This document shows positions 11,716-22,916 of a stretch of 64,000 bases of DNA, piece after piece. Numbering within the stretch: position 1 is the stretch's first letter; each line of letters starts with the position of its first letter. The stretch covers positions 547,101 through 611,100 of the forward strand of contig MNCI01003660.1 of assembly GCA_015680685.1 (NCBI GenBank), written 5' to 3'. The DNA is from Gnetum montanum (Eukaryota; Streptophyta; Gnetopsida; Gnetales; Gnetaceae). The notes beneath the pieces were generated by a model, which searched no databases, was not told the DNA's origin, and was given only the letters and a program-made list of their open reading frames with translations. The position numbers were made by a program, and so were the translations under genes.

Positions 11716-14700
11716 ATAGCCCTTCACCGTAGGATCCCATGGTATTATGATTATTTATGTGTATGTGATTAGATATGATTGGGTCCATGGAGCATATAGT
11801 TATGATATTTTAATGATACATTTTCTAAGATCTTGTTATATTGAAATTATGATAATGTATTTACCATGATTATGCACATTGATCTTGTTAGCTATGTAGT
11901 ACTATCATTGTAACTAGTAGGGTATGAAAGTTGTGAGGGAAGATTGAGTAGCAACAAGTATGATCCTTATATATCTAATGTTATGCTATGCATTTATGTT
12001 CATGGTGTTATGCATACTAAAGAATCAATGTTCTTTGGTAGATCCTATTATGCATGTTATGTGAGATCATGATGACCATTGTGATTATATTTTTATGCAT
12101 ATTTGAGCTAGAGGACTAGGTGACATGTTTTAATATTCAGTTGTGGTCTCTTAGATATGTTGCAGATGTGATATGATGTCTATAGGTTTAATCAACATTT
12201 TGATTAGACGTCTCATGAGTGGGCTATGCAATGTGAGTTCTGGAATATTAGTTAGGATGAAAAATTGAACAGAAGACTTATATAAATAACCAAAAACAAA
12301 AATAAAAGTTAATATAAGTATACATATAAAATATAATTCATTTTCTTCCTATTCCAATCATTCTTGTGCTTTTGGTTTCTATTGGATTCTTCTTCTTCTC
12401 TATTCTCCTTCCAATTCTAAGAAAATTATGATTTTTGGGATGTTGAGAAGCTGGTTTGAGGTAGGTTATAGTTTGAGAGTCTTGGTTCATGTTCTAGTAC
12501 ACCTAGGACACTGCTTAGATTATTTTGGTGTTTCAATTCCAAGTTTTAGATTTTGGAATTTCTCTAGGTTTTAGTGGATAGTCTTTACCCTTTCCCTATT
12601 TTCTAATTTCTATCATTACTCATACTCATGAGTTGATTAGTGAGATAACTAAATTTATTTAAAAAATGCATGTTAGCTATGTTTTTCTCCATATGGATTG
12701 AATGGAAGTATGAATAATTTAAGGTCTTAAGCAAGGATAAGAGGGCACGTTTAGAGTCAGTAGGTGTTGCTATGAGTATGAGTATGCATGATTATGAGTA
12801 GAATGGTAGTGATCATAACACTTGGTTTATGCTATGAGTATGCATGATTATGAGTAGAATTTACCACTCATATGTATGTTATGTTGTGATTTTAGGTATT
12901 CACTACATTAATAATGCTTATGATGTAATGCTAAATATGGGTATGATGTGTGACTTAGTTATGATCATGTTATGGTATTAGGTGTGAACTATGATTACAC
13001 TACTTGGCTATTTTTTTGTTATGATAATGTATGATAAAATTGATGTCATGGATGGTACATGTAGCATTGGTTGCTAGTGGTCATAAATTCATAATCAAAT
13101 GTGTAGTGAATATTGTGATCTAGATGAGTTGTGATTTCAATACTAATGTATAGTGATGACTTACTGGATTCAGCTAACACAAGGGTACGGACCCGTTAGT
13201 GATGAGGCATCATTACAAAGTTGAAATGACCTCCATTGGGATGCATAAGGCTCCTATCTCAAGCCTCATCTTGATATTTGAAGAGCATAGGTGAAGCTTA
13301 TAACTAGTACAAGATCTTTGGGCATTAAGAATATGCATGGATCTATCCTCCAAAAGGTTAGTATCTTGCAGTTGCATGATAGGCAGTAGGGACTAACACT
13401 TATGATGGATAAAATAATTGAAAACTAATAGAAAACTGATATACACTAATTGTGATTTAAGTACTCATGTTAATGATATCATGTTTATACTAAGCATGGA
13501 TATGTCAGATACCACAAGGGCTATGTTATGACTAAGCATTTTAGAAAAAATAATCCCATGGTAAACTATTTATCAACTTTTCAACCGATGCAAAATTTTA
13601 TCATTGTTGTCATTTTCATATTTCATGTCCAAAAAGAAAGAAATTAAATGTGTACTCTAAGGATAAATCATAAAAGTTAAAGATATGATAAAATTTTACA
13701 ATGTAAAGAGGATAAAATCACATAAAGAAGGGGCAAAGCCTCTTTCCCCTATTATAAATATAGGTCAAATATCTCAAAATCAAATCAAGAAAGTGAGAGA
13801 GGAGAGTGAGGGAGAAACTAGTGAGGGAGAAACTAGTGAGGGAATAAGCAACCATAAGTGTTGCATTTTGCTTTTCCTTCTCTCTTATTCCTTCATTAAT
13901 CCATTTGATTATTTTCTTCATTGTATGAATTGAAGTTTCTTAAAAAGACCTAAAATTCTGGAAATAAAGATTCATGAATTCTCAAATTTTGAAGCATTAG
14001 TAATCTACTACACTCCTTTCATAATTCATAAACCTTTTAAGCTTTTCTCATTTTCCTAAGTTCTCTATATTAATTCCATATCCAAAATCTCTCACAATCA
14101 TTCACAAATGCTTTTACAATCTCATATTTCTCAATCCTCTAACAAATTCTTAATTTTAGAATTATTGTATCTCACAATATTTGTGAGCTTATCAAAGATG
14201 GAAGAAATCAAGCTTTTAAGACAAGAAGAGGAATATTGATTAAGTTTTATTTCATTTCACTTTATTTCAAGTCAATGTTGATTCTTTGATTATCATTTTG
14301 ATTTATATTCATCATATACATGAAGATTTCATTCCTTTCAAGTCATTTCTTAGTTATTTTAAAGATTAAAAGTCATGTAGCATCAGATCCTTGATAAAAT
14401 GATGCATTTTTAAGATTTTCAAATTATTATTTCATGTCAAAGTTTACACTTCTTCTCTATTTCACTCATTTTATCTCAAATCTACATCAAATCATCCATT
14501 CGTTATTAGAATTATGTTCTATGATCAAAGATGTATAGATTTAAAGCCAGTTTAAGGCAAAAAATGAGAATTCATTTGAATTGGACATTTTAAAAAATAG
14601 ATTCATCACATATAAATTCTCATCTATTCCCTATTTCAGCAATAGCATTCATATCATTTTCTTCACTACCATTCCTTATCACCCAAGGATGTGCCATGAT

Positions 14701-16049
14701 ATGTTCAAATTCATTCAAGCACCAAAGATCTCATATCTCATCAATTTAGTAATCATTTGAAATATTAAGAAATTTAACCCAAAGTTCATTGATTTTCTCA
14801 AATAGGTCTCTAGTGATAAGGTTTCAAAGGCTAATAATTTGCATTGATTCAAGTAGTTTCTTGTAATATAAGATTTATTGTAAGCATCTACATACACTTT
14901 GATACTGGTTGTGATATGTTATGTCTAATTGTACATGTAGTGGTGGTATATGATAAAGCCTCAATTATGTTATGCATGTGCATTCTGGTATATGATGATT
15001 GACATGTTATGCTATTGAAATGGACAATGTGTACATCAATTGGATGATCATGTGTGCTTGCTATTATGATAGATCCTTAATATATGAAATTAGTATTATA
15101 GATTATACCCTTAGATACTAGTAATTATGTGATGTGATGTGATACATATGTTGCATGAGATGCACTAACATTATTATAGGTTTATCAACATACCCCACAT
15201 ATCTCTTCCAAAGTAACATCAAACTTCCCATCCTCAAGGAATGTTTACAAGATCCCCACTCAATCTTGTACTAATCTCCTTTGTATGTAGGAGATTGAGC
15301 TAAAAACATAGAGGATCAATAAGCTTAATGGAGGTGATGGTGGATTTGGATCCATGCTCTTGTCTCTATTTATGCATGTCTTTATGTGAGAAATGGATTT
15401 ATTTACTGATGGTTTTGGACTAGAGAGCCCATGAGGCACGGTACTTGTGTACAATGTATATTGTGTTGGACTTGTAGACTAATATACTTCCTTATATGTG
15501 TGCACAATGGTTAGCTTTATGATATATTATCTTTTGGTTTTATGTTAATATGTAGAGCAGTGTTGGTTTGATGCATATTCCATGTGATCAGTTAGCATAT
15601 TCACAACATTTTCATGATTTGGTTTTATAGATATTCGTTATGTTTTTTTGATTTGCTTATGTTATGTTGTATGTTGTCTCTTATATACATTAGGTTATAG
15701 TTTCCACCTAAGCTTGGCTTGGGTTAGTTATGCAAGGTATTACAAATGCCTAAGAATTGATCATTAACTTACATGACTTTTGATGATATTTTTAGGAAAA
15801 ATTGATACCATATTCCTTATTAAAAGAGAGTAATATGTGATTCAATATGTTTAGATTAGGTTGACATTCCTTAGAAAATTATTATAAGGAGTTTTGTGAC
15901 CTATTAAGGTAAACTCACATTTAAGTTTGTAAAAGGATTTCCTACCTAACTATGCCTACAGATTTATTCTCACAACCCACAAATGGTGGATTAAGCCTAA
16001 CATATTACAAAAGATTGTGAAGAATCAAATCAAGTAATAGATGCATCCA
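11716..16049. other. AT-rich LTR-like DNA, no protein gene
   Basis: Probably the 3' LTR of the old gypsy element plus later insertions. It starts with TGTATAGCCC straight after the polyprotein tail. It has TATA-like boxes at about 12,280 (CTTATATAAATAACC) and 13,760 (CCCTATTATAAATATA), the second followed by a twice-repeated AGTGAGGGAGAAACT. Around 15,750 it shows the gypsy-like LTR ending GGTATTACA. Near 12,766-12,860 a segment of about 30 bp (TGCTATGAGTATGCATGATT...) occurs twice. No partner LTR was found inside the window, so the boundaries are guesses. Short open frames here (13,685-13,933; 14,715-14,897; 15,260-15,454) are unconvincing. Confidence 0.4.
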
Positions 16050-17939
16050 TGAAGTAAATAATAGTTGAGAAAGATCCCAACAAGAAGATCCAAACTAGTT
16101 GTTTCTAATGTGATGAAGATCACTTCAAGTGTGATTACTTCAAAAAATAATAAAGGAATCAAGGCAATCAAAATAAAATGCAGAAACCCAACAAAACTAT
16201 GGCCAAGAATAAAAATAAATCTTTTAGATCAACTATAGTGAAAAAATTCAGTATCTACAAAATCAAATTTGTAGCAATTTTAATTTTCTTTACTTATTGT
16301 TGAAGGGTCTATTTTCGGTAGAAAAGTTATATTTTTTATATATAGTAATGCAAGTAACAATTTTATTTCACCAAGTCTAATCAAAACATTAAACCTAACA
16401 CGACCTCCAAAGAAAGTGATTAACATTAAGCTTGCAAATGAAATGACTATCAATAAGAACTCCAAATATGGTGACTTTAAATTATCTTTAAAAACTTTCC
16501 TTCTTTGATGAATTTTATGAATTTAATTAAAAGGATGTACATGTCATTCTAGAAATTTTTTTTCCTTCAAAAATTTAACGTTACCACTCTCTTTAATACC
16601 CATGTCTTAAAAGTTCCCATTATTGACAAAATTAGAATCCTAAGATGGGTAGGAACATAAAAGTAAATATAGACCATAATCATGAAACAAGCCAAGAGAT
16701 TAATTCAAAAAGGCATGACCATGTTTGTAGTGAAGATAACCAAACCCAAAAATCAACCAATATTGAACTTTCTAAAGAACTTAAGAAATTTGAACACTCA
16801 ATATTTGGTAAAACCAAAGAATTACCACCTATGAAAACCATAGAAGTTATTAATATTTTTCCAAGAATTGAACCTATATCAAAAGCTCCTTACAAATTAT
16901 TTACTACTAAATTAGGAGAGTTATAAGTGCAACTAGATCAATTGCCAAAAGATGATAAGATACATCTTAGTATCTCTCCTTAGTATGCAGTAATCTTTTT
17001 GTTAAGAAGAAGGATTGTATCTTAAGATTATGTATTGATTATAGGGTGTTAGATAAGGTATTAATTAAAATTTTCTATTCCTTACCTAGAATTGATAGTG
17101 TATTTGATCAACTTACAAGAGCATTTTATTATTTAAAGATGGATTTAAATTCAGGTTATTACTAAATAAGAATTAAAGAAAATAAAATTAAGAAAACTAC
17201 ATTTAAAATAATATATTGACTGTATTAATTTATGGTGATGCCATTTGAACTAACCAATACACTTCCAATATTCATGGCCCTTATGAAAAACATTTTTAGA
17301 GACTGCCTAGATAAGTTTATTATAGAATTTATGGATGACATACTAGCACACTCCAAGACTAGAGAAGAATACATTAATAACTTAAAATATCAATGGATAT
17401 TTTAAGTTGAATCTAATTAAAATTTAAACTAAGTAAATGTGAATTTTCAAGGTTTACAAGTTAATTCATTGATGATAAGTGTAGTTAATAAATGGAAAAA
17501 AAAAAACCCAAACATGTTATAGTAATTTGTAGCTTCTGAGGTTTAACTAGATTTTATCATTCTTTTATAAAAGATTATTTTAACTAGATTTTATTGTTCT
17601 TTTATAAAATATTATTTTAACTAGATTTTATTGTTCTTTTATAAAAGATTATTTTATCTTAGTAGTGCCACAAACTGATCTCTTGTAAGAAAAAAGTGTA
17701 TTTAAGTTTGATGAAAAATGCATTAAAACATTTATAAGACTAAATTTTCTTTTACCTATGCCTATCATAAGAATTTTAGATACAAACATACTATTTGTAG
17801 TATTTTAAAATGGTTGTGGAGTAGGAATCAAAGCACTATTATCTCAAAAACATAAAGTAGTATGTTTTGATCTTGTCAATTATATGGAGTTGAGGCAAAT
17901 TACTCAGCTCATGATTGAGGCAAATTACATCTTTGTGGG
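16050..17939 (+). pseudogene. Second Ty3/gypsy gag-pol relic (zinc knuckle to RNase H)
   Basis: A CCHC-like knuckle remnant ('CxCDEDHFKCDY') lies near 16,110. Next is a degraded protease region, and then an open stretch at 16,645-16,926 leading into RT ('PRIEPISKAPYKL'). RT continues with '[20 protein letters not shown]', '[13 protein letters not shown]', 'MDLNSGYY', 'MPFELTN', and the catalytic 'FMDDILAHSKT' near 17,330. RNase H follows ('VGIKALLSQKHKVV'). It stops where the element-2 LTR begins at 17,940. Multiple stops and a 37-bp triplication make it dead. Confidence 0.85.
17544..17655 (+). repeat. 37-bp tandem triplication in RT relic
   Basis: Three adjacent copies starting at 17,544, 17,581 and 17,618, each TAACTAGATTTTAT-like and ending in AAAGATTATTTT, differing at one to three positions. 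They triplicate the segment that codes the 'LTRFYHSFIKDYF' block of RT (the usual 'GLASFYRRFIKNFS'). The unit length destroys the frame. Confidence 0.9.
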
Positions 17940-18811
17940 TGATGAATCATGATTCAGTAGGCTCCAATATCAGGCCCTCGATATCGAACCCATGATATCA
18001 GGTATGCGATATCGTGACCTAAGAAGCGATATCGGATACACGATATCGTGACTCTTGTGCGAGTCTATAATACACATGTAGACACAAGGAGTCAGGAGTC
18101 AGTCAGTCAATAGTTTTAGCTAGAAGTTAGTTTTCATTTTTAGTTCTTCTCAACCCTTTCTCCCAATGCATGCCCGCAATGTGATGATTGTAATTGTATG
18201 ACACCTTTATTCAAGTGTGACGTACTTGGACACGCACATGACCAGAAATAAAGATTGAGATTACTTCATCATTGAAGCATTCACTTAGTTTAATTATTTA
18301 ATTGCTTTCTTAATTAATACTTATTTACCCTCAACTCCTATTAAACTTAGAATGAGTACGACTTAATCACGAGCATTTAAGTGTGACTACTTGGTAACCT
18401 AGTAGCGTACCTAGGATCTACACTTGGTAATCCCAGTAGTAGTCGTGCACGAGGTCCAAGATTTGTACAAATGATTAAGGAATGGATGCTCATCACACTT
18501 AGGCTAGTTTAGAATCTCTCCTTCCATGTCCTATTAGCTTAGCTCTCTCCCCCTTTTCCTCCTAGCTTAATTAAAGTGATTTTCCATTGCCTCTAGGAGT
18601 AGCACTACGTTAGAAACCACATCATACACCTCACTCTGGACTAAACCATATGTGACAAAGCAAATACTAGTCCAGGGGGGAAGATAGCAAATTGCGATCA
18701 ATGAATAACTATCTAGATACCACAACTAGCCTATCTATGGAGTTCGATCAAATCATGCGTGAAACGCTCATATTTGTATGGTTGAGTGTAGGGGTACCTC
18801 GCCACTCATCA
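17940..18811 (+). repeat. Element 2, 5' LTR
   Basis: 872 bp, from TGATGAATCATG to ACTCATCA. U3 carries five GATATC motifs between about 17,965 and 18,050. A TATA box (GTCTATAATACAC) lies right after them at about 18,064. A long R/U5 follows. The end is fixed by the primer site and by a match to the U5 end of element 3 (GGTACCCCTACACTCAACC read in reverse). Confidence 0.85.
17962..18080 (+). promoter_or_regulatory. U3 palindrome array and TATA box of element 2
   Basis: Five GATATC hexamers, several as the 8-bp palindrome CGATATCG, spaced roughly 12-22 bp apart. They end about 15 bp before TCTATAATAC. This is the expected position of an LTR enhancer. No binding factor can be named from sequence. 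Confidence 0.65.
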
Positions 18812-18830
18812 TTGGCACTGTTGGCGGGAT
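18812..18830 (+). promoter_or_regulatory. Primer-binding site of element 2
   Basis: TTGGCACTGTTGGCGGG abuts the LTR end. It resembles TGGCGCCGTTGCCGGGG, the site used by Athila/Tat-type plant gypsy elements. Confidence 0.75.
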
Positions 18831-18947
18831 GGTGCTAGTTATCTAGATTAGTTATATCATACAAGATCATTGTAAAAAGTATTAATGATATATCCTTTAG
18901 AAAAGAAACTAAATTAAATTCAATTAAGTCACACACAATTCACAACA

Positions 18948-20966
18948 ATGTCTCTCTCACAAGACTATGATAATGCAACAACTAGTAAGGTAATTCATTG
19001 GAGAACCAACGAATTATATAATGATGAAGATGAAGTTTGGAGTACCCAATCTGATGTAGGGGTCTCCTATGAGCATAAACGTAAACACCATTATCCCAAA
19101 TCACAAATGCATAACATAGCTAGTGACGATGAACCCCTATTGGCCACTACAAGCCTAACAGAAATACAAGAGGCTATTCGAATATCTCGTAGGCATTGTA
19201 AGGAAAGCCATCTATCTAGGCTTGACTTAAACAACTTTCCTAAGTTTTCAACATGCTATGATTTAGATCCACAACAACATTTACAAGCCTTCTACAATGC
19301 CTGTGCATGGAACAACATTGATAATGGATGGTAAAAACTTAAGCTCTTTCCTATGACACTCGTTGGCCAAGCAAAAGTATGGTACAGGTCCTTAAGACCA
19401 AAATCAATTCGACGTTGGCCAACAATGGTAGAACTCTTTAATGAAAGATATCAAACCTATGCGAGAGTGTCAACCTTGAGGAGACAAATCCAAGAGTGGA
19501 AACAAGTGCAACATGAACCCTTGGACATGGCCTTAGAAAGATATTATGCACTATTAAACAATTGCCCAGGCCATAGGTTCTCTGAGGAAAGGCTAATGTA
19601 CCATATCATAGATGGGCTCTGTAATGAAACAAGGGAGACCCTAGGGATGTATGCCCGAGGTCAACTATATGAACTTCAAACCCATCAAGTCCAAGAGCTT
19701 ATTAAGCAAGTAGCAAAAGAAGAAGGAGAAATGGCTAAGTAGGAGAATGTTGAAAAATCTTCATAGGCCCAAAACCTTAAATCAACAAGGACCCATGATA
19801 ATGAAGAGGAGAAATCAACTCAACCCAAGGAGGAGGAATCATCTTTCCCAATACTACAATCATTAGATGAAATTGAGCCAAAGATCAATAAGATTATGAA
19901 ATGGATGCATGAAAAATGTGGAGAATATGCCAACCCTATTAGAGACAACCCAAGAAATAGGACAAAAAACCTTTAGACGATCAGAAAGAAGGGTTGAAGA
20001 GAATAAGAACTTAACTGTCAATCATACATATCAATGTAACATTTTCCTGTACGATCATGCCAAGGGCCAATGTCCAATCTTGTCACATTTATAGGAGCAT
20101 TGGAAAAGAATGTTACATCCAGAGTTCATATAGAAATACTGTGTTTGATCACAATGGCAACAATCCTAGTTGTGGGGGGAGGGGGTTGGTTACACCCTTC
20201 ATACCATCTGAACCCAAGCGCTTATCAAGTTTAACATCCTGTTTCCCCAACTAGGTCAACATCTTCTACCTCACCACATGATTGTTATTCTCCTCAATAC
20301 CATCAACCCATATCCTCGCTAACAGGACCACCACCTTGGGTACCTTACACTTCTCCTCAATTTCAACACTCTTATCTTTCACCTCCTTCTACATCGCCAC
20401 CAATTGTACCTGAAGGCTTTGCACCACAACATCAACCCATGAACATTACTTGTGCTTCTACTATCAACTATAGTGGGAATCCTCCACAACATCATAGGTG
20501 TCCCTTCTTTAGATGTGACCGTAGAAAGGGACACCTCAGCTCCAATACCATTGCATCCTCCAAGTTAGCACAAGTTCAGCACTGTGGTGCATCTTTCTCT
20601 ATGAACCCTACATCTCGTATTACCTTATCCAGGCCACCACTCAACACTCCAAAAACTATGTAGCCCAATGAATATAGCCACGTAGGGAGACATATCGATC
20701 CTTGCATACCATCTTACAGTCATGAGTGCCATAGTGAGTCAACCATTCATCAATTAACTACATCTTATAAATTACCCCACTATGCTTACTATAATCAAGT
20801 GTGTGAATCCCACTTTGGGTACGTTCCAACCACCACATCAAAACACACCCCATGGTTTGGATATGATCGGGTCCCAATATTTCCAACATGTAAGAATCCC
20901 AACCTTCCATTTATTAATTCTAGCCATGCTCAACCGTTATCCCCCATTCTAACAACACAAAATTAA
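18948..20966 (+). pseudogene. Element 2 gag (broken)
   Basis: Starts at ATG 18,948. Residues 1-60 are acidic and charged. The retrotransposon-gag domain follows ('LDLNNFPKFSTCYDLDPQQHLQAFY', then 'LKLFPMTLVGQAKVWYRSL', 'RRWPTMVELFNERYQ', 'CPGHRFSEERLMYHIIDGL'). One stop lies at 19,332 and another at 19,740. A knuckle C-x-I-F-L-Y-D-H-A-K-G-Q-C lies near 20,040-20,090. After that comes a Pro/Gln/Ser-rich tail ending at about 20,966. The homologous knuckle in element 3 is CEICQYDHPKGCCH. This would be the capsid/nucleocapsid protein. Few stops suggest a fairly recent loss. Confidence 0.75.
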
Positions 20967-22299
20967 TAAATGTTTCTTTAATTTTACACTTTTTTGTTTT
21001 CTAGTTTTTCACCTTTTAATTTATTGTTTTATCCTTTTATCTTTTTATCTTTTTATGAGTAATCTCATCTATGAAAAAAGCACTCATGTGACTCATTGGT
21101 TACGGTGTTGTTCTATGCCATCAAGTCTCAGGTAACTAATTATTTGAACGACGAGCCCACAACATCCACTCATCCATTCTATTAATAAGAGGTCCTACCA
21201 TGGGTACAACGATATTCTTGACATCATTAAAACTTAAAGTAATTTTGTGCTCATTATGCCCAAAGTGAAGAATGATGGACTAAGAAGGAATGTCCAGGGT
21301 GTGACATTAAGGGGACTTGTGAATTCTCTTTGGTGACATCTGTGAGAGTTGCCATGCAGCCTGGTTATACTAAGATCCTTGTAGATCTAACAAAAAATGG
21401 AAGTAAGAGTAATAAAGGCACTCAATTCAGAAAAATAATGCTATTCTAGGGGTTCCCATTGGAAAGACATGCACCCATGCTTGAAGGTAGGCAGCTTCTC
21501 TGGATTAAGCATTGACACAAAAAAAAATAGAAAAAAAAAACATGTGTGCCACAAAGCAAAAATCACTCCTTCCTTGAACGAAATGCCAAGTGATCATATG
21601 CCTTACTGTCATGATGCTCTGATGATTATCCATCATGCGATGAAACAATGCAATGTCACTGATCGAAGGAATGAACTTGGTCTTGATTTTGGAGCGATGG
21701 GCTAATGACACATTAATCATGCCCTACACTCAAGATTCATTCTACCCTGAGTCAATTACCTCATGTCCCAATCTCTGTAATCCCTTCTATGATTCATCCC
21801 ATCTCGATGTTCAAGAATTTTTGACTTGTGTCTTGTGTGGCATAGAATTCATACCTCATTTTGGTGGTATCTAACATGTGTGTATTTTGTTGCATTGGTA
21901 TAGATTACATTTAACCCTTCTAGTGCCTACAGACATTTTTAGGTGTGGTTATGCAATGGCATTATAGGTTGGAACCTGCTTTGGGGAGGACCCACTTGCG
22001 TGACTTTTGTAATTTGTACTCATTACACATCACCATCACATTATTTTATACCCTTTGAGAATTTCATTACCAACATTATCCTTTCCCTCATCATCCTTCT
22101 AGTTCAAATGTTCCTATGTACTGAAACATGTCCTTTCTCCTCATCTAATTCATGTATTTCATTTTCAACTTCTACACCATTATACTTTTTTTGTGCCTTC
22201 TAGTCTATTTCACATTACCTTGGACCTTTTACACTGACCTCAAGTCCTTCATTTTTTACATTCAAATTTTAGAAATTTATCAACTCTTCTAAGTACCCT
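20967..22299 (+). other. Element 2 untranslated region between gag and cargo gene
   Basis: No domain is recognisable and pol is missing. Two landmarks match the region between integrase and the 3' LTR of element 3, in the same order. A GAGCCCAC...TCCACTCATCCAT block at about 21,155-21,180 corresponds to about 32,082-32,110 (minus). GCTTTGGGGAGGACCCA at about 21,973-21,990 corresponds to about 31,200-31,217 (minus). The spacing is about 0.8-0.9 kb in both. Open frames here (21,469-21,705; 21,943-22,203) look like chance. Confidence 0.6.
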
Positions 22300-22410
22300 A
22301 TTTTCGATAGGCCATGATATTGGGTACCTGATATCGGGTCAAACGCGATATCAAGGTCATGCTATCGGGTACCCGATATCGCATCCTCAAAAACTATATA
22401 TATGGATGGA
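22300..22410 (+). promoter_or_regulatory. Internal U3-like promoter of the cargo gene
   Basis: Three GATATC plus one GATATT and one GCTATC lie between about 22,316 and 22,382, embedded in GGGTACC/GGGTACCC words. They are followed within 15 bp by a TATA box (AAAACTATATATATGG, about 22,390-22,405). The layout copies the element's LTR U3 (GATATC array then TATA), but this is not an LTR: no R/U5 follows. A leader of about 500 bp leads to the ATG at 22,917. Inference: a separate promoter for the downstream gene. Confidence 0.6.
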
Positions 22411-22916
22411 CCCTGCCCCACCCCCTCCCCCTAGTGCACATCAACATCATTTGCAACTGTTCACACAAGGGGAGTTTTTCAAATTTTCTTCCACAAATTG
22501 TGACTTGTGCACCTCTTGGTAAAACAACCATAACTCGCTTGCTAACGCTCCGATTCTTATTTCGATCAAACCTACCTAAACCTAAAGTGTTTAGCTCAAT
22601 CGTGGGGGAAGGGTACACTCTAAATTGTGCATAAATTTTTCAAAATTCATCATCACTTGAAGGATACTATAAAGGGTAATTACTTATAAAAATGATAAAC
22701 ATGCTACCAAAAACAATCTTATCTCCTCACTTACACTAGGAATTTCAACTTTGAGGCCACCAAATCAAATTAGGGCCCAATACTAAAAATTTTGGGGGAC
22801 ATTTTACTAACTGTAAATCACATGAAATAAGAAAATGAATTCATTAATGCAAGAAGTAAGGTATAACTTAACTTTTGTAAGCAACCTTACTAATGATTAG
22901 CCTCGTGCGATTACAA

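Noticed and set aside
13685-13933. 82-codon open frame with repeated EGETSEG
   Set aside because: Created by the tandem AGTGAGGGAGAAACT repeat after a TATA-like LTR promoter.
17962-18050. CRISPR-like spaced repeats
   Set aside because: Short palindromes in an LTR U3 of a plant element, with irregular spacing and no cas genes.
22300-22410. Internal GATATC block as a nested solo LTR
   Set aside because: No R/U5 sequence follows and there are no TG...CA edges. Only the U3-like motif style is shared.
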